Positions 51,030-60,943 of a stretch of 64,000 nt of DNA are shown piece by piece. Origin of the DNA: Longibacter salinarum (GTDB lineage: Bacteria; Bacteroidota; Rhodothermia; Rhodothermales; Salinibacteraceae); NCBI RefSeq assembly GCF_002554795.1, contig NZ_PDEQ01000004.1:62001-126000 (forward strand), written 5' to 3'. The position numbers and the translations under genes are program-made. Each line of letters opens with the position of its first letter. The first letter of the stretch is position 1. The notes below the pieces were generated by a model. That model made no database searches. It saw only the letters and a program-made list of their open reading frames with translations, and was not told where the DNA came from.

Positions 51030-52910
51030 CTGCCTCGTTAATGCGAGACCGGAGTAAGCTGGCAACTCGAGCAGCAGCGCTGAGCCGTCGTTCTGCACAC
51101 GCGTTCCGCTGTCGACGGTGGAGAGCGCCGCGTCGTAGTCGCCGCGAAGAGAGTCCGGTAACGGGAGGCGCATGCTGTGGGCTTCCTCGTTACGGTTGAG
51201 GACGACCACGACCGCGTTCGCCGCGCGGCCCCGAGCGTAGGCAAACATATTGCGTTCGTCGTCTGCCTGCACGGTCTGGAAGAGCTGTGTGCGTAGCGCG
51301 GGCGTGTTGCGACGAAACTGGATGGCCCGGCGGTAGAAGTCCAGCAAGTCCTGGTTCACGCCGACCGGGTCGCTCGGACGTTCTTGCTCGAATGGGTGGT
51401 CGTCCTCCACATCGTAGTCGAGATCGTCCCAGACCATTGGTTTCCGGTTATCCGGGTCGTCGGCGCCCCACATGCCGGCTTCGGTGCCGTGGTAGACCAT
51501 CGGCGCGCCGACGTAGGTCATCTGGAAGAGCGTCACGAGCCGCTGCAGGTCGCGTTCGTCGCCATTTGGCGCGCGGACCTTGTACGAGCGGTTGTCGCGG
51601 ACGGACACCACGGCTCCCCAGTCGTAGTCGAACCGGTCCGGCTTGACGTATCCGGTATCACTCCGATTCACAATCATCGTCGCGAGGCGCGGTGTGTCGT
51701 GCGAATCAACCAGGTTCTGCACGGCCGTCTGGGTGCTGTCGTCGAAAGCGGTCCGCCGAGCATCGATCATATCGGCAAATTCCGTCGGCGTGATCACGTT
51801 GTCGATCAGGAAGCCCTTGACGGGGAAAGCGAACGCGAAGTAGTTCATCGCAGCCGAGAATCCGCCCGCCTGGATGAAGCCGGCGGCCGGTTGCCAGGTC
51901 TCAGCAACCGTGTATGCCTCCGGGTTGATGGATCGGACGTGCTCGTTCCAGTCCACCCAGAACCCCTCCGGCACCTCGTCGGCCACGTCCAGGCGCCAGC
52001 CGTCGATTCCATCGGACGGATCCCCATCGCCGTTCGGGTCCATCCAACGCGTCGTACTATCGAAGATGTACTGTTTCGGACCTTCTGCGAGGTCGTCGCC
52101 TCCTTCGGAATCAGCAAACTCGGGAAGTTGCGGGACGCCCCACCATCCTTCGTAGTCGAATTCGGAGGTGTCGGGCGTGGCCGGGTCATCATACATCGAT
52201 ACCTTGTACCATCCGGCGTACGGCGAGTCAGACTGATTCTCCCGAACATCCTGAAAGGCGAAGAAGTCACGTCCCGTGTGGTTGAACACCCCATCGATTA
52301 CGACGCGGATATCGCGGGCATGCGCCTTGCCGAGTAGTTCGAAAAAGAGCGAGTCCGCCGCTGTCGTACGCCACGTGGACGGGTCCATCGGATCCTCCTT
52401 TGCGATCATAGCTCGATCCCCTTCCGGATCCGGGCCGAAATTGGGGTCGATGTGATGGAAGGAGTTGCCGTCGTACTTATGGAGCGTGTTCGCCCAGAAG
52501 ACAGGGTTAAAGTACAGGGCGTTGACGCCGAGCGAGTCGATGTAGTCGAGACGATCGATCACGCCCTGCAGGTCGCCTCCATAGCGGCGCTCGTACACCG
52601 ACGTGTAGAAGCCGCCCATTTCCTGCTCCCATTCCGCCTCCTCATACCAGTCGCGCGTCCACGGCGTGACAGACCAGGATGCCGGAACGTCGTCGATCGG
52701 CTTCTCCAGAGTCTGTCGCGTCGGGTCATTCGTTGGGTCGCCGTTCGCAAAGCGCGTCGGGAAAACCTGATAGAACACCGCGTCGGACGCCCAGGCAGGC
52801 ACCCGAGCCGTCGACGACGTGCTGTCATCGGTCTCGGGCACATCGGAGCACCCGACGAGAGCAAGCGCTATAAACGCTGTTGCGCAGAAGAGGCGTCGAG
52901 ACAGATCCAT
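51027..52910 (-). CDS. GH13 alpha-amylase family lipoprotein (neopullulanase/maltodextrinase-like)
   Basis: A 627-residue surface or periplasmic lipoprotein of glycoside hydrolase family 13. The signal ends with lipobox LALVGC. The barrel begins DAVFYQVFPTRFANGD; calcium/substrate region I is VVIDGVFNHTG, the nucleophile is in GWRLDVADEV (about residue 308), the acid/base glutamate in YTVAETWQ (about 337) and the third acid in LVDSHDTPR (about 402). The GGDLQGVIDRLDYIDSLGVNALYFNP start and the short C-terminal beta-domain match neopullulanase/cyclomaltodextrinase-type enzymes such as SusA. It probably degrades imported or surface-bound maltooligosaccharides. Confidence 0.93.
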   Translation of the reverse strand: MDLSRRLFCATAFIALALVGCSDVPETDDSTSSTARVPAWASDAVFYQVFPTRFANGDPTNDPTRQTLEKPIDDVPASWSVTPWTRDWYEEAEWEQEMGGFYTSVYERRYGGDLQGVIDRLDYIDSLGVNALYFNPVFWANTLHKYDGNSFHHIDPNFGPDPEGDRAMIAKEDPMDPSTWRTTAADSLFFELLGKAHARDIRVVIDGVFNHTGRDFFAFQDVRENQSDSPYAGWYKVSMYDDPATPDTSEFDYEGWWGVPQLPEFADSEGGDDLAEGPKQYIFDSTTRWMDPNGDGDPSDGIDGWRLDVADEVPEGFWVDWNEHVRSINPEAYTVAETWQPAAGFIQAGGFSAAMNYFAFAFPVKGFLIDNVITPTEFADMIDARRTAFDDSTQTAVQNLVDSHDTPRLATMIVNRSDTGYVKPDRFDYDWGAVVSVRDNRSYKVRAPNGDERDLQRLVTLFQMTYVGAPMVYHGTEAGMWGADDPDNRKPMVWDDLDYDVEDDHPFEQERPSDPVGVNQDLLDFYRRAIQFRRNTPALRTQLFQTVQADDERNMFAYARGRAANAVVVVLNRNEEAHSMRLPLPDSLRGDYDAALSTVDSGTRVQNDGSALLLELPAYSGLALTRQ

Positions 52911-52958
52911 CGAAGCGGAAAACGTTGCGAAAGGAGAATCGAGTCGACAAAGAGCTTC

Positions 52959-53147
52959 CTATTGGGATGCCCCTGTCGAATCAACCTGCACGGAAGATGG
53001 GCGGCTCGGCGGCTCCGGAAATGTATCGTCGTCTTCCGGCGGCTCATTGCCCCCGGCCGATCCGCACGCGGCGAAAAGGACGAGCAAGCAGATCGTCAGA
53101 ACGCCGTTCAGCAGGCGGGAAAGTCGAGACGAGGTAAACATGGTCAT
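52959..53147 (-). CDS. small lipoprotein, unknown function
   Basis: A 62-residue predicted lipoprotein. The N-terminal helix NGVLTICLLVLFAACGSAGG carries lipobox LFAAC; the mature 40 residues are acidic and proline-rich (NEPPEDDDTFPEPPSRPSS) and probably disordered. It lies between the two amylase genes (90 bases after the first, 48 before the second) in the same direction, so it should be part of the glucan operon. It may be a short remnant or a genuine accessory peptide. The start is the first of two ATGs in MTMFTSS. Confidence 0.6.
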   Translation of the reverse strand: MTMFTSSRLSRLLNGVLTICLLVLFAACGSAGGNEPPEDDDTFPEPPSRPSSVQVDSTGASQ

Positions 53148-53237
53148 GCGATTCGGTTTGGAAATGTCATCCGGCAAGCTGCGCACCGGGGCCGACTCAC
53201 GAGCCAGCTCCGACAGCAGACGAAAGGGGCCGGTACT

Positions 53238-56200
53238 CTAGCGCACAATCGTCATCTTGCGCGTAGCCGTTTGGCCGTCGACCGTGATGCGGCCGAAGTA
53301 GATGCCACTGGCCAGCGGACGTCCGGAGGCCCCGGTTCCATCCCACTGCAGCGTGTGGAGACCCGAGCGCTGGCGCTTATCGACCAGCGTCTCAACACGG
53401 CGCCCGAGGATGTCGTAGACCTCCAGCGTCACGTATGCATCCTTCGGCAGCGTGTACTCGAGCGTCGTCGACCCGCGGAACGGGTTCGGGTAATTGGGCC
53501 AGAACGTAAGCTCATCCGGGACCAGGCGCTCCTCTTCGCTCTCCACAAACGACGTTGAGCCGATCAGCAGCGTCAGACTCGTCGACGCCTGCTTCGGAAT
53601 GAACTCGGTCGTCGGTTTGGTACGGAGATCGATACTCTCGCCTGTCACGCGATTGATGAGTCGCGCTTCTTTACCTCCGGGTAGGTTCTCCAAACGTAGG
53701 GTTACAGGCGTATGCGGCTCGGAAAAGAGCGTAGCCTCAAAGGCGTGTCCCTCTGCGTCATCCGTGCGAACGGATCGCTTGAGCATTCGCTGCCTGGATG
53801 AAACCGTTGCATCTCCGGCGTCGATCTGCAGGCTAATGGTTTCAAACTGTTGGGGTGGAGCGATAATGTCTTCATCCCCGACACGATTCGCCGCAGAACT
53901 GGACACGCCCATTTCGATACGGGTGTCCACTCCCTTCGCCGGCCCCGCCGCAAGGGTTGCAGTAAGACGGGTCAGGTCCCTCCCTCTCTTCGTCGACGCG
54001 ACGCTATTGGTCGAATTCGTTGACGAATAGGGGAGTTCTAGGATGTTAGCCCCTTTCGTGTTGTTGTAATAAAACGCCTCTCCGTCCAGTGCCGATGCAA
54101 AGACCGAGGTACGACGAAAGGATCCATCGAAGCGCCAGAGTGGCTGCGATACATCGTTCGCGGCTTGCACCGCGCTCCAGTCAATGCCCTTATCGAGCGG
54201 GTTGGAAATGATATTCCACCCCGGATGAACGGGAATCGTGATAAACGTTTCATCCGGACGGGATCGCAGACTGACCGTGGGAACGTCCGCCTGGACGGAC
54301 CATGATTGCGGGGCGATAGCCCAGAATCCTCGTCCTGCGGTGAAGTCAAACGTGGAAGACGAGTCGAACTTCTTCAGGAAATCCTGGCTTGTCCCATTGT
54401 CCCAATAGGCCTGCCAGTCTTCTCCAGCGCTGCCATCAAAGGTGGATGCAAGGCTCGTAGAGGCATCTCCAGGCAACGCAATGAGGCGGTAATCTTGCTG
54501 ATTGCTTCCGCTCCCGAACGAACGGGTCACATCCACAGTCAACTCGTTGGGGTAAAGCAGTGCTGTCGCTTCATTCGACAGAGGGCTGGACTGCCCGTCA
54601 TTGTCCGTTGCGACCACGTAGTAAACGTACGATTGGCCGGACATAGCACTCGCATCGGTGTACGATGTCGTATTGACCCCAACCGTGCCAATAGAAGCAC
54701 CGGTTGTGTCGAACGCCGACGTCGTTCCACGATAGATTCGATATCCTGTTACGTCGACGGACGTGCTTGCGGACCACGTGAGATTAACCTCGCCTGCCGC
54801 ATTATCTTCTGTTGCCGTCAACTTCTCCGGTACATCCGGAGCCGGCGCAGCGACATCAAATGGGACGAGACCTGATTTGGGCGTCTGGACCGGCTGGCTT
54901 GTAAATATGTGAAACTGTCCGGGAGCGAGCGGTATGCCATCTGCAGCTTCTCCATCGTCAATGTTGATGGTCTCACCGCTAAAGAAGTCATACCAGTCTC
55001 CGTTGGACGGGAAGTTGCCCTGAACGACCTGGGGAGTCACACCGACGTTTCCGACGATCACGACATTCATCGTCGGGTGCAGCAGCTGAATCCGTCGGCC
55101 CGGCGTGTTATTCCCTTCGATCGTCACATCGGTATCGGTGGCACGGAATACCTCGTGCTGCTGCCGCAGGTTGATCATCGCACTCCACGCGTCGTGGAGC
55201 TTCACCCGATTGGGGCTCTGGTCCGGGTCGAAGTAATCCCAGCGGATGGGTTTTTCCCCCGTTCGCCCGGGAGCGGAGCTCGGGCAATTTCCTGCGCCGC
55301 TCTGGAGGCACTGCTCCCCGCTATCGCCATAGCCATATCCGAGTTCACCAAACTGCCAGATCATTCGTGGGCCCGGCAGGGTGAAGAAAAACGCACCTAC
55401 GAGCTTCTGGCGATTCAACGCCGTCTCGAGTTTTGTGACGTCGTAACTGCCGTCACTGCTGGAATTTCCGAACGCGATGTTGTTATACATCATCCACTGC
55501 TCGTCATGGCTCTCCATGTACGAGACGTAGTTCGGGACGCTGATGCCGCGATTTTTGTAATAGGAGTTGTTGAAACTGGAACTCGTCGCATACCCCATCG
55601 AGGCTTCGTTGTAGCCTCCGTGGACGTTATTCCAGAGCATCATTCCCGGCAGGCCCTCTCCGATCCGGTATTCTGCCAGTTCTTTTTCCTCGCTGGTATC
55701 GGCAAAATGCTCAAGGATAATGTACGCTCGGTTGTCGACACTCCAAATCTGGTCTGCCATGCGTTGTAGGAGCGCGATCCGTTCGGGATCTCTGCTGCTC
55801 CAGGCCCCGACGTCGGAATATCCATCCGGGTCAGGTCCCTGCGTGAACCCTTTTGAGAGGTCGAATCGAAAACCGTCGACGTTGTATTCGGTGAGCCAGT
55901 ACTCATTCATCCGATCGAGCCAGTACTGAGTGAATACGCTCTCGTGGTTCATGTCATTGAACACATTGAACGGATGCCGAGCACTTGGATTGGCCCACGG
56001 ATTGTCCGGTGTCGGCGGACCAAACGTTCCCTCGTTGGCTAGCCGTATCAGCGGACTCTGGCCCGTAGCGTGGTTATACACCACATCAAGGATCACCGCA
56101 ATCCCGTTCTGGTGCGCAAGATCAGTGAAGCGCTTCAGTTCTTCGCGTGGCCCGTAATACTTATCGGCCGCAAAGTGCATCGACGGGTTGTATCCCCAAC

Positions 56201-57608
56201 TCTGATTTCCATCGAACTCCGAGACCGGCATCAGCTCGATTGCATTGATGCCCAGATTCTTCAGGTACCCGAGGGTATCCTGCATCGTCTGATAGTCGTG
56301 ATTCTCGATGAAGTCACGAATCAGGAGTTCGTAAACAACCAGGTCTTTCTGCTTGGGCCGATCGAAGGAGGAGAAGTTGAACGTCGGCTGCCCCGTCTCC
56401 AGAACAGAGACGAGTTGCTCCGTTTGTCCCGTCGGATACGCCTTCAGGTTTGGGTACGTCGATGAATCGATATACTGATCGTTCGGGGTGAGAACCTTCT
56501 CCGAGAAGGGGTCAGGGATGCGGAGTTCTCCATTGACCAGGTACTGAAACCCGTACTCTTTTCCACTCGTGAGTCCAGGGAGTTCAATCCAGTATCGGAT
56601 GCTATCCTGTCCGGTGGAGGCCGTATTCACCTCCCGATTCATCTGCAGGCTCGGGTCGACCTCCCAGTCTGTCTCGTCGCCAATCACGTGCACATACTGT
56701 GCGGCCGGGGCCTGCAGGACGAGCACAGCCGAGGAAGAGGACGTGTAGTTGATTCCGTCCTCCATCCCTGCGGGGACTGCCTGCTCCGTCACCGGCGCAA
56801 CACGCACCATATAGAACGACTTGGTCGACGTGACACTGGCACCTGTGGAATCTTGCCCGGTTGCCACAACCTCAAAATCATACCGACCAGGCGTATCGAG
56901 AGCGTAGTCGTACGTGAGGGTGGTCGAGGTGGTGCTTTCAATCTGTGACCCGTCCACTGATAGCGTGATGTCCGTGAGCGTCGCCCCGTCCCCGAGCGCA
57001 GCGGCTGCCTCGATCGAGACCGTCTGGTCCTGATCCGTGACAAACGGATCGAGCTGCGACGTCACCGGCTGAACCACATTCACATCGATCGGCTGACCTG
57101 CATTGGCAAGCTGGACGAAGATATCATCTCCATTCGAAGCGCGCCCCACGACATCCCCGCTTGCATCGCGGAAAACGAAGTTCATCGACGTGATCTCGTC
57201 GTCGCTTCCAAGATTACAGGCTGGACCCTCGCCGTCGTTGTAGTAGCTACGGATGTCGCTGATGTCCAGACTGTACCGGTTGGGATCACCGTTTACCGGG
57301 CTCAGCTTCGTGTCTTCTCGTAGCGTGGAGAATTGCCCCTCCGTCGGCCAGTAGTTCTTGACGCACGTCCAGGACGACGGGCTACTCGACGTGAATACGC
57401 CGGTGTGAGCGTAAATATCGCCGGTGTAATCTTCCAGCGCGGCGTTCCCTTCCTCCGCATTGAAATACACCGTCACCGCTCCACTGGACGGAACGGACGG
57501 ATCGGTTTCAACGGCTGGACTCGAACTCTGGGCCGCCACTGTGCCTGGCATAAAAACGATTGCCCAGGCCAATACAACCCAGATAGATAGACGTAACGAT
57601 CGGTGCAT
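53238..57608 (-). CDS. multidomain GH13 alpha-amylase with T9SS sorting domain
   Basis: A 1456-residue secreted amylase. Signal peptide WVVLAWAIVFMPGTVAAQ; N-terminal beta-domains (to about 400) with starch-binding-like and early-set features (TLSVDGSQIESTTSTTLTYD; VHVIGDETDWEVDPSLQMNR); GH13 barrel from about 415 (KDLVVYELLIRDF), nucleophile in GFRFDLSKGF (about 581), acid/base in ILEHFADTSEE (about 634) and aspartate in MESHDEQWMM (about 701); a fibronectin III domain (about 924-1016: VNLTWSASTSVDVTGYRIYR); and a C-terminal type A sorting domain (FWPNYPNPFRGSTTLEYTLP, then LASGIYFGRITVDG). The sorting domain implies T9SS export and surface attachment. It should be the initial starch-cutting enzyme of the locus. 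ATG 57608 was chosen for its signal peptide. Confidence 0.95.
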   Translation of the reverse strand: MHRSLRLSIWVVLAWAIVFMPGTVAAQSSSPAVETDPSVPSSGAVTVYFNAEEGNAALEDYTGDIYAHTGVFTSSSPSSWTCVKNYWPTEGQFSTLREDTKLSPVNGDPNRYSLDISDIRSYYNDGEGPACNLGSDDEITSMNFVFRDASGDVVGRASNGDDIFVQLANAGQPIDVNVVQPVTSQLDPFVTDQDQTVSIEAAAALGDGATLTDITLSVDGSQIESTTSTTLTYDYALDTPGRYDFEVVATGQDSTGASVTSTKSFYMVRVAPVTEQAVPAGMEDGINYTSSSSAVLVLQAPAAQYVHVIGDETDWEVDPSLQMNREVNTASTGQDSIRYWIELPGLTSGKEYGFQYLVNGELRIPDPFSEKVLTPNDQYIDSSTYPNLKAYPTGQTEQLVSVLETGQPTFNFSSFDRPKQKDLVVYELLIRDFIENHDYQTMQDTLGYLKNLGINAIELMPVSEFDGNQSWGYNPSMHFAADKYYGPREELKRFTDLAHQNGIAVILDVVYNHATGQSPLIRLANEGTFGPPTPDNPWANPSARHPFNVFNDMNHESVFTQYWLDRMNEYWLTEYNVDGFRFDLSKGFTQGPDPDGYSDVGAWSSRDPERIALLQRMADQIWSVDNRAYIILEHFADTSEEKELAEYRIGEGLPGMMLWNNVHGGYNEASMGYATSSSFNNSYYKNRGISVPNYVSYMESHDEQWMMYNNIAFGNSSSDGSYDVTKLETALNRQKLVGAFFFTLPGPRMIWQFGELGYGYGDSGEQCLQSGAGNCPSSAPGRTGEKPIRWDYFDPDQSPNRVKLHDAWSAMINLRQQHEVFRATDTDVTIEGNNTPGRRIQLLHPTMNVVIVGNVGVTPQVVQGNFPSNGDWYDFFSGETINIDDGEAADGIPLAPGQFHIFTSQPVQTPKSGLVPFDVAAPAPDVPEKLTATEDNAAGEVNLTWSASTSVDVTGYRIYRGTTSAFDTTGASIGTVGVNTTSYTDASAMSGQSYVYYVVATDNDGQSSPLSNEATALLYPNELTVDVTRSFGSGSNQQDYRLIALPGDASTSLASTFDGSAGEDWQAYWDNGTSQDFLKKFDSSSTFDFTAGRGFWAIAPQSWSVQADVPTVSLRSRPDETFITIPVHPGWNIISNPLDKGIDWSAVQAANDVSQPLWRFDGSFRRTSVFASALDGEAFYYNNTKGANILELPYSSTNSTNSVASTKRGRDLTRLTATLAAGPAKGVDTRIEMGVSSSAANRVGDEDIIAPPQQFETISLQIDAGDATVSSRQRMLKRSVRTDDAEGHAFEATLFSEPHTPVTLRLENLPGGKEARLINRVTGESIDLRTKPTTEFIPKQASTSLTLLIGSTSFVESEEERLVPDELTFWPNYPNPFRGSTTLEYTLPKDAYVTLEVYDILGRRVETLVDKRQRSGLHTLQWDGTGASGRPLASGIYFGRITVDGQTATRKMTIVR

Positions 57609-57687
57609 GACGTATGCGAAGGAGGTGAGAATAGATCTAAGCGACGATGACTCGTCGAACGCGGAATTCGCAGGCCACCGGTGTAGG

Positions 57688-57719
57688 AAAAGCGCACCAG
57701 CACGAGGGCCAGTGCGCTC
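57688..57719 (-). terminator. terminator-like hairpin between SusE-like and amylase genes
   Basis: Minus strand GCGCACTGGC pairs with GCTGGTGCGC (ten pairs including two G-U, 6-nt loop), followed by TTTT. It lies about 35 bases past the SusE-like stop and 80 before the amylase start, so it may lower expression of the enzymes relative to SusC, SusD and SusE. Confidence 0.75.
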
Positions 57720-57752
57720 TCCTACGCGGGTCACCGCAGATACAGCTCCGGT

Positions 57753-59144
57753 TTAGTTTGCGGGCCGGAACCGGATGTCGTCGAGCAAGAAGTCGATCGA
57801 CTCCGAGGTGGTGTCGGTCGCCTTCCGGCGGACTTCAAACCCAACATTATTGATGCCCGGATTCTTGAGCGCGCTCGCGCTCGTGCCAAGGTCTCCGAGA
57901 GGAATGTCGATTTGGCGCCACTCCATACCCGCAGAAATACTCCGGATAGTTCCAGCATCGTACGTGTATCCGCCTTCACTATCGTACGTCTGAACGAAAA
58001 CGTACAGGTCGAAGTCACGCGACACTTCACCGACACGGAGCGACAGGAAATCGCTCTCCGTTACGTCAACTTTGATCGGATCGTAGTTATATCCGAAGAA
58101 GTTGCCGCCGCCGCTGTAAGACAGGCTCCGTGACGTCGGTCCATCAGCTTCTGCAGCGACATTGTTGCTGTTGCTGAACGCGATGTCCGAACCGCTGCCG
58201 TACGCGTTCGTGGTGCTCTCGAAGTTATGAATCTCGACCATGTTGCTCGACTCGTCAGCAAGCGAGATCTCATCGAGATGGTATGTTGCCGGACCGTCTG
58301 ATGTAAAGGTCACGGATTTGAACGCACCATCGCCGCCGGCAGCGTTCGTTACGGGGTTCAGTCCGCCATCGAATTTATCGTACTCGATCGCGTACCGACG
58401 CCATGTACTTCCCGAGGTAATCGGAATGCTCAGCGTGCGGGTTTCCTCACCGCTGCTCACCCCTTCGGTAATTGCAATCTCTAGGGTGAACGTCGTTGAC
58501 GGATCAGGCAAGACGAGAAAGGAGAAGCGGTCTGTGCCCGGGCCATTGGCCTCCCGGTCGACGGTTACTGCACCGCCTGCCGTGGTTTCGACACGAAGAG
58601 ACTGGTCCCCATTGCTGTTCGCCGACGCTTCTTCCACGACTTCGGTGGTCGTGCCGCCGGTCGTCGACACGCTGCGAATGCCGTCTTCGTAATCGATGAC
58701 AGACGCGTAGGAGCTTGCGAAGGACGTGGTGATATCGATTTCGGCGACCAGCACCGAGATCGACCGCGTGATGTCCTGTCCGCCCGCACTCGCCGAGAGC
58801 GTCAGCGTCTCATCCAGAATGGTGTCTGGCACTTTGTTGAACGTTGCCCGCCACGTCTGCTCGCCTGCGCTGGGGTCGCCGGTCTGCTCAAGGCGATCCA
58901 GCGTAAGATCAGTATTGGAGGACGAAAGCGAAGGGTGCTCATCAAACCCCTGATACTGAACGGTGAACTCAGTCGCTCCCTGGCCACTCTCCAGGATGAT
59001 GATCGTTAGAGAGGAAGGGACTTGTAGGTCGGGTTGAATTTCGAAATCTTGCACGGTGCCCGGCGTCTGGTCGCAGCCTGTAAGTACAAGGCTCGAGCAC
59101 ACCAGAGCAACGACACACAAGAGTGTGGTGGCGATTCGGCGCAT
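57753..59144 (-). CDS. SusE/SusF-position surface glycan-binding lipoprotein
   Basis: A 463-residue lipoprotein (lipobox LVLTGC). The mature protein is all-beta: a first Ig-like part (SLTIIILESGQGATEFTVQY), a segment around ITTSFASSYASVIDYEDG and two galactose-binding-like jelly rolls (HLDEISLADESSNMVEIHNF; then SIDFLLDDIRF at the end). Its position directly after susD is that of SusE/SusF-type starch-binding lipoproteins, although sequence similarity to SusE cannot be judged by eye. It probably binds glucan at the outer surface to feed SusC/SusD. A hairpin precedes it and a terminator-like hairpin follows it. Confidence 0.75.
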   Translation of the reverse strand: MRRIATTLLCVVALVCSSLVLTGCDQTPGTVQDFEIQPDLQVPSSLTIIILESGQGATEFTVQYQGFDEHPSLSSSNTDLTLDRLEQTGDPSAGEQTWRATFNKVPDTILDETLTLSASAGGQDITRSISVLVAEIDITTSFASSYASVIDYEDGIRSVSTTGGTTTEVVEEASANSNGDQSLRVETTAGGAVTVDREANGPGTDRFSFLVLPDPSTTFTLEIAITEGVSSGEETRTLSIPITSGSTWRRYAIEYDKFDGGLNPVTNAAGGDGAFKSVTFTSDGPATYHLDEISLADESSNMVEIHNFESTTNAYGSGSDIAFSNSNNVAAEADGPTSRSLSYSGGGNFFGYNYDPIKVDVTESDFLSLRVGEVSRDFDLYVFVQTYDSEGGYTYDAGTIRSISAGMEWRQIDIPLGDLGTSASALKNPGINNVGFEVRRKATDTTSESIDFLLDDIRFRPAN

Positions 59145-59194
59145 GGTTCATTGATTGGCTTATGAAAAGCAAGGTGGGAGAGCAGTTGCTAACC

Positions 59195-59250
59195 CGTTCC
59201 TGTCCGACGGAGCCAGCGCACGTCCGGCCCCGTCGGCTACGTCAGGAACG
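59195..59250 (-). other. long stem-loop in susD-susE spacer
   Basis: CGTTCCTG and CCGACGG at one side pair with CCGTCGG and CAGGAACG at the other (15 pairs in two blocks, with a 5-6-nt asymmetric bulge and a 20-nt apical region). There is no T-run. It starts eight bases past the SusD stop codon; a processing or 3'-end stabilising role for the susC-susD message is plausible. Confidence 0.7.
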
Positions 59251-59257
59251 TTTCGGT

Positions 59258-60883
59258 TTAGTAACCGGGGTTCTGCTCGAGATTCGGGTTGGCGCTGAGT
59301 TCATTCGCTGGCAGCGGATACAGATTCCGGGTCTCATCCAGAGATCCACCATCCACGTCATCGCCTTTGAAGGGCCACGTGTACTGCGTTTGGCCACCGA
59401 ACTTGCCGAAGCGAACGAGATCAGTCCGCCGCTTGGCTTCCCAGAAAAGTTCGCGCCCACGCTCTGCCAGAAGGAAGTCTTCTGTGAGGTCCGCGTTGCT
59501 GAGGTTGCTGCTCACACCTGCGCGAGCCCGCAGGTCATTGATCAGCGTAGCCGGGTCGTAGCTCGACGAGCTTCCCCCGCGCAACTGCACGGCCTCGGCG
59601 TAAATCAGGTGCGCTTCCGCCAGACGGAACATGGGATAGTCCGTGTCAGGAAACGTTGCGTTGGCACCGGAGACGCCGTTGGACGTGACGTTCTGGTATT
59701 TCGGCACCGCATATCCATCGGTGAAGACGGTTAGCGTGTCGATCTCGAGCGATTGGCCATTGGTGTAGAAGATGCCGCGGCTGTCGCCCGGGCCGAACAG
59801 GTTGTACCCTACCTCCGTGGTGCGGAGTCCCTGGTACCCGAAGTCAATGCCATAATCGGCTGGGGTCATCGACCCGCCGACCGCAGCATGGGTCAAGAAC
59901 TGAGTCCCACCGTAGTGCTGCGTGTTCTGCCCGTCGTTCGGAATGGCGAAGACAACGCCATCTGCTGTGTGATTATCAGCCAGGAAAAGGTGCTGATAGT
60001 CAGCCTCGAGCTGGTACCCAGCATCAATGACGCGTGCTGCATACTCTGCAGCGAGGGTCGCGGGATCGCCATTGACAACGGAGCCGGCTTGTCCATCAAG
60101 GTATACGTCGGCGTTCAGGTACAGCTTTGCGAGCAGCATCCAGGCCGCCCCCTTGTCTGCACGTCCGTACTGCCCTTGTCGAGCATCTGGCAGCGTTTCC
60201 GCCGTGTTGTCATCTACGATGTCAAGAAGCTCGCCTTCAATGAATTCGAAGACCTCCGTTCGGCTAGCCTGCGCCGGCGGAGCACCACCGCGCGTCACGC
60301 TTTCATCGACGAGTGGGATGTCGCCAAAGAGATCGATCCCATGATAGTAGCTCAATGCACGAAGGAAGCGGGCTTCTGCGCGCCACTGAGGCATTTTGTT
60401 GATGACCGAGCGGTCTACACCGCGCTGTTGGAGTAGGTCACCCGTCGACTGGCGGAGAAACTCGTTAGCATGCGCGACCTGGAAGAAGATCCGGCTGTAC
60501 ATCGCTGACGAAAAGCCATTCGAGGACGACCAGGTCCCTGTGTTCAGCTCTTGCACGGAGCCGTCACTGTATGCGATGACGGCTTCATCCGTCGGTAGCT
60601 CCTGCATCTGCCAGTAGAGGCGGATGTACTGGGAAAAGCCTTCGTCGATGTTCGCGATGTCACCGCTTCCGGCCGGCCCCTGCTGGCCTGTCACATTCAG
60701 ACCGGCGTAGAGCTTCGCCAGGTACGACTTATAAGCCCCTTCTTCTTTGAAAATGTTATCGGCTGCCGCCAGCCCCTTCGGCTCAACAGCGACGTTGTCG
60801 CAGGCGGTAAAGCCAATGCCCAACGTGAGCAGTAAAAGCAATGAAAGGAGCGGCGTGAATCTACCACGCGTGAAGTTATTCAT
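59258..60883 (-). CDS. susD: SusD/RagB family nutrient-binding outer membrane lipoprotein
   Basis: A 541-residue lipoprotein (FTAC lipobox after LLLLLTLGIG) that caps the SusC barrel and binds glycan. The N-terminus NVAVEPKGLAAADNIFKEEGAYKSYLAKLYAGL, the helical TPR-like core (WRAEARFLRALSYYHGIDLFGDIPLVDE) and the C-terminal AEAHLIYAEAVQLRGG, LLAERGRELFWEAKRRTDLVRFG and LYPLPANELSANPNLEQNPGY are diagnostic. The segment order matches RagB/SusD proteins. It lies 60 bases after susC. Specificity for starch is inferred from the adjacent amylases only. Confidence 0.96.
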   Translation of the reverse strand: MNNFTRGRFTPLLSLLLLLTLGIGFTACDNVAVEPKGLAAADNIFKEEGAYKSYLAKLYAGLNVTGQQGPAGSGDIANIDEGFSQYIRLYWQMQELPTDEAVIAYSDGSVQELNTGTWSSSNGFSSAMYSRIFFQVAHANEFLRQSTGDLLQQRGVDRSVINKMPQWRAEARFLRALSYYHGIDLFGDIPLVDESVTRGGAPPAQASRTEVFEFIEGELLDIVDDNTAETLPDARQGQYGRADKGAAWMLLAKLYLNADVYLDGQAGSVVNGDPATLAAEYAARVIDAGYQLEADYQHLFLADNHTADGVVFAIPNDGQNTQHYGGTQFLTHAAVGGSMTPADYGIDFGYQGLRTTEVGYNLFGPGDSRGIFYTNGQSLEIDTLTVFTDGYAVPKYQNVTSNGVSGANATFPDTDYPMFRLAEAHLIYAEAVQLRGGSSSSYDPATLINDLRARAGVSSNLSNADLTEDFLLAERGRELFWEAKRRTDLVRFGKFGGQTQYTWPFKGDDVDGGSLDETRNLYPLPANELSANPNLEQNPGY

Positions 60884-60943
60884 GTCTCTAGGTCGTGCGT
60901 TTGCAAAAGAAGTGTCGGCAGTGGAGGTCGAACGTCGTGCGCG

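Noticed and set aside
54909-55769. 286-codon plus-strand open frame opposite the large amylase
   Set aside because: Antisense to the catalytic domain; no motif.
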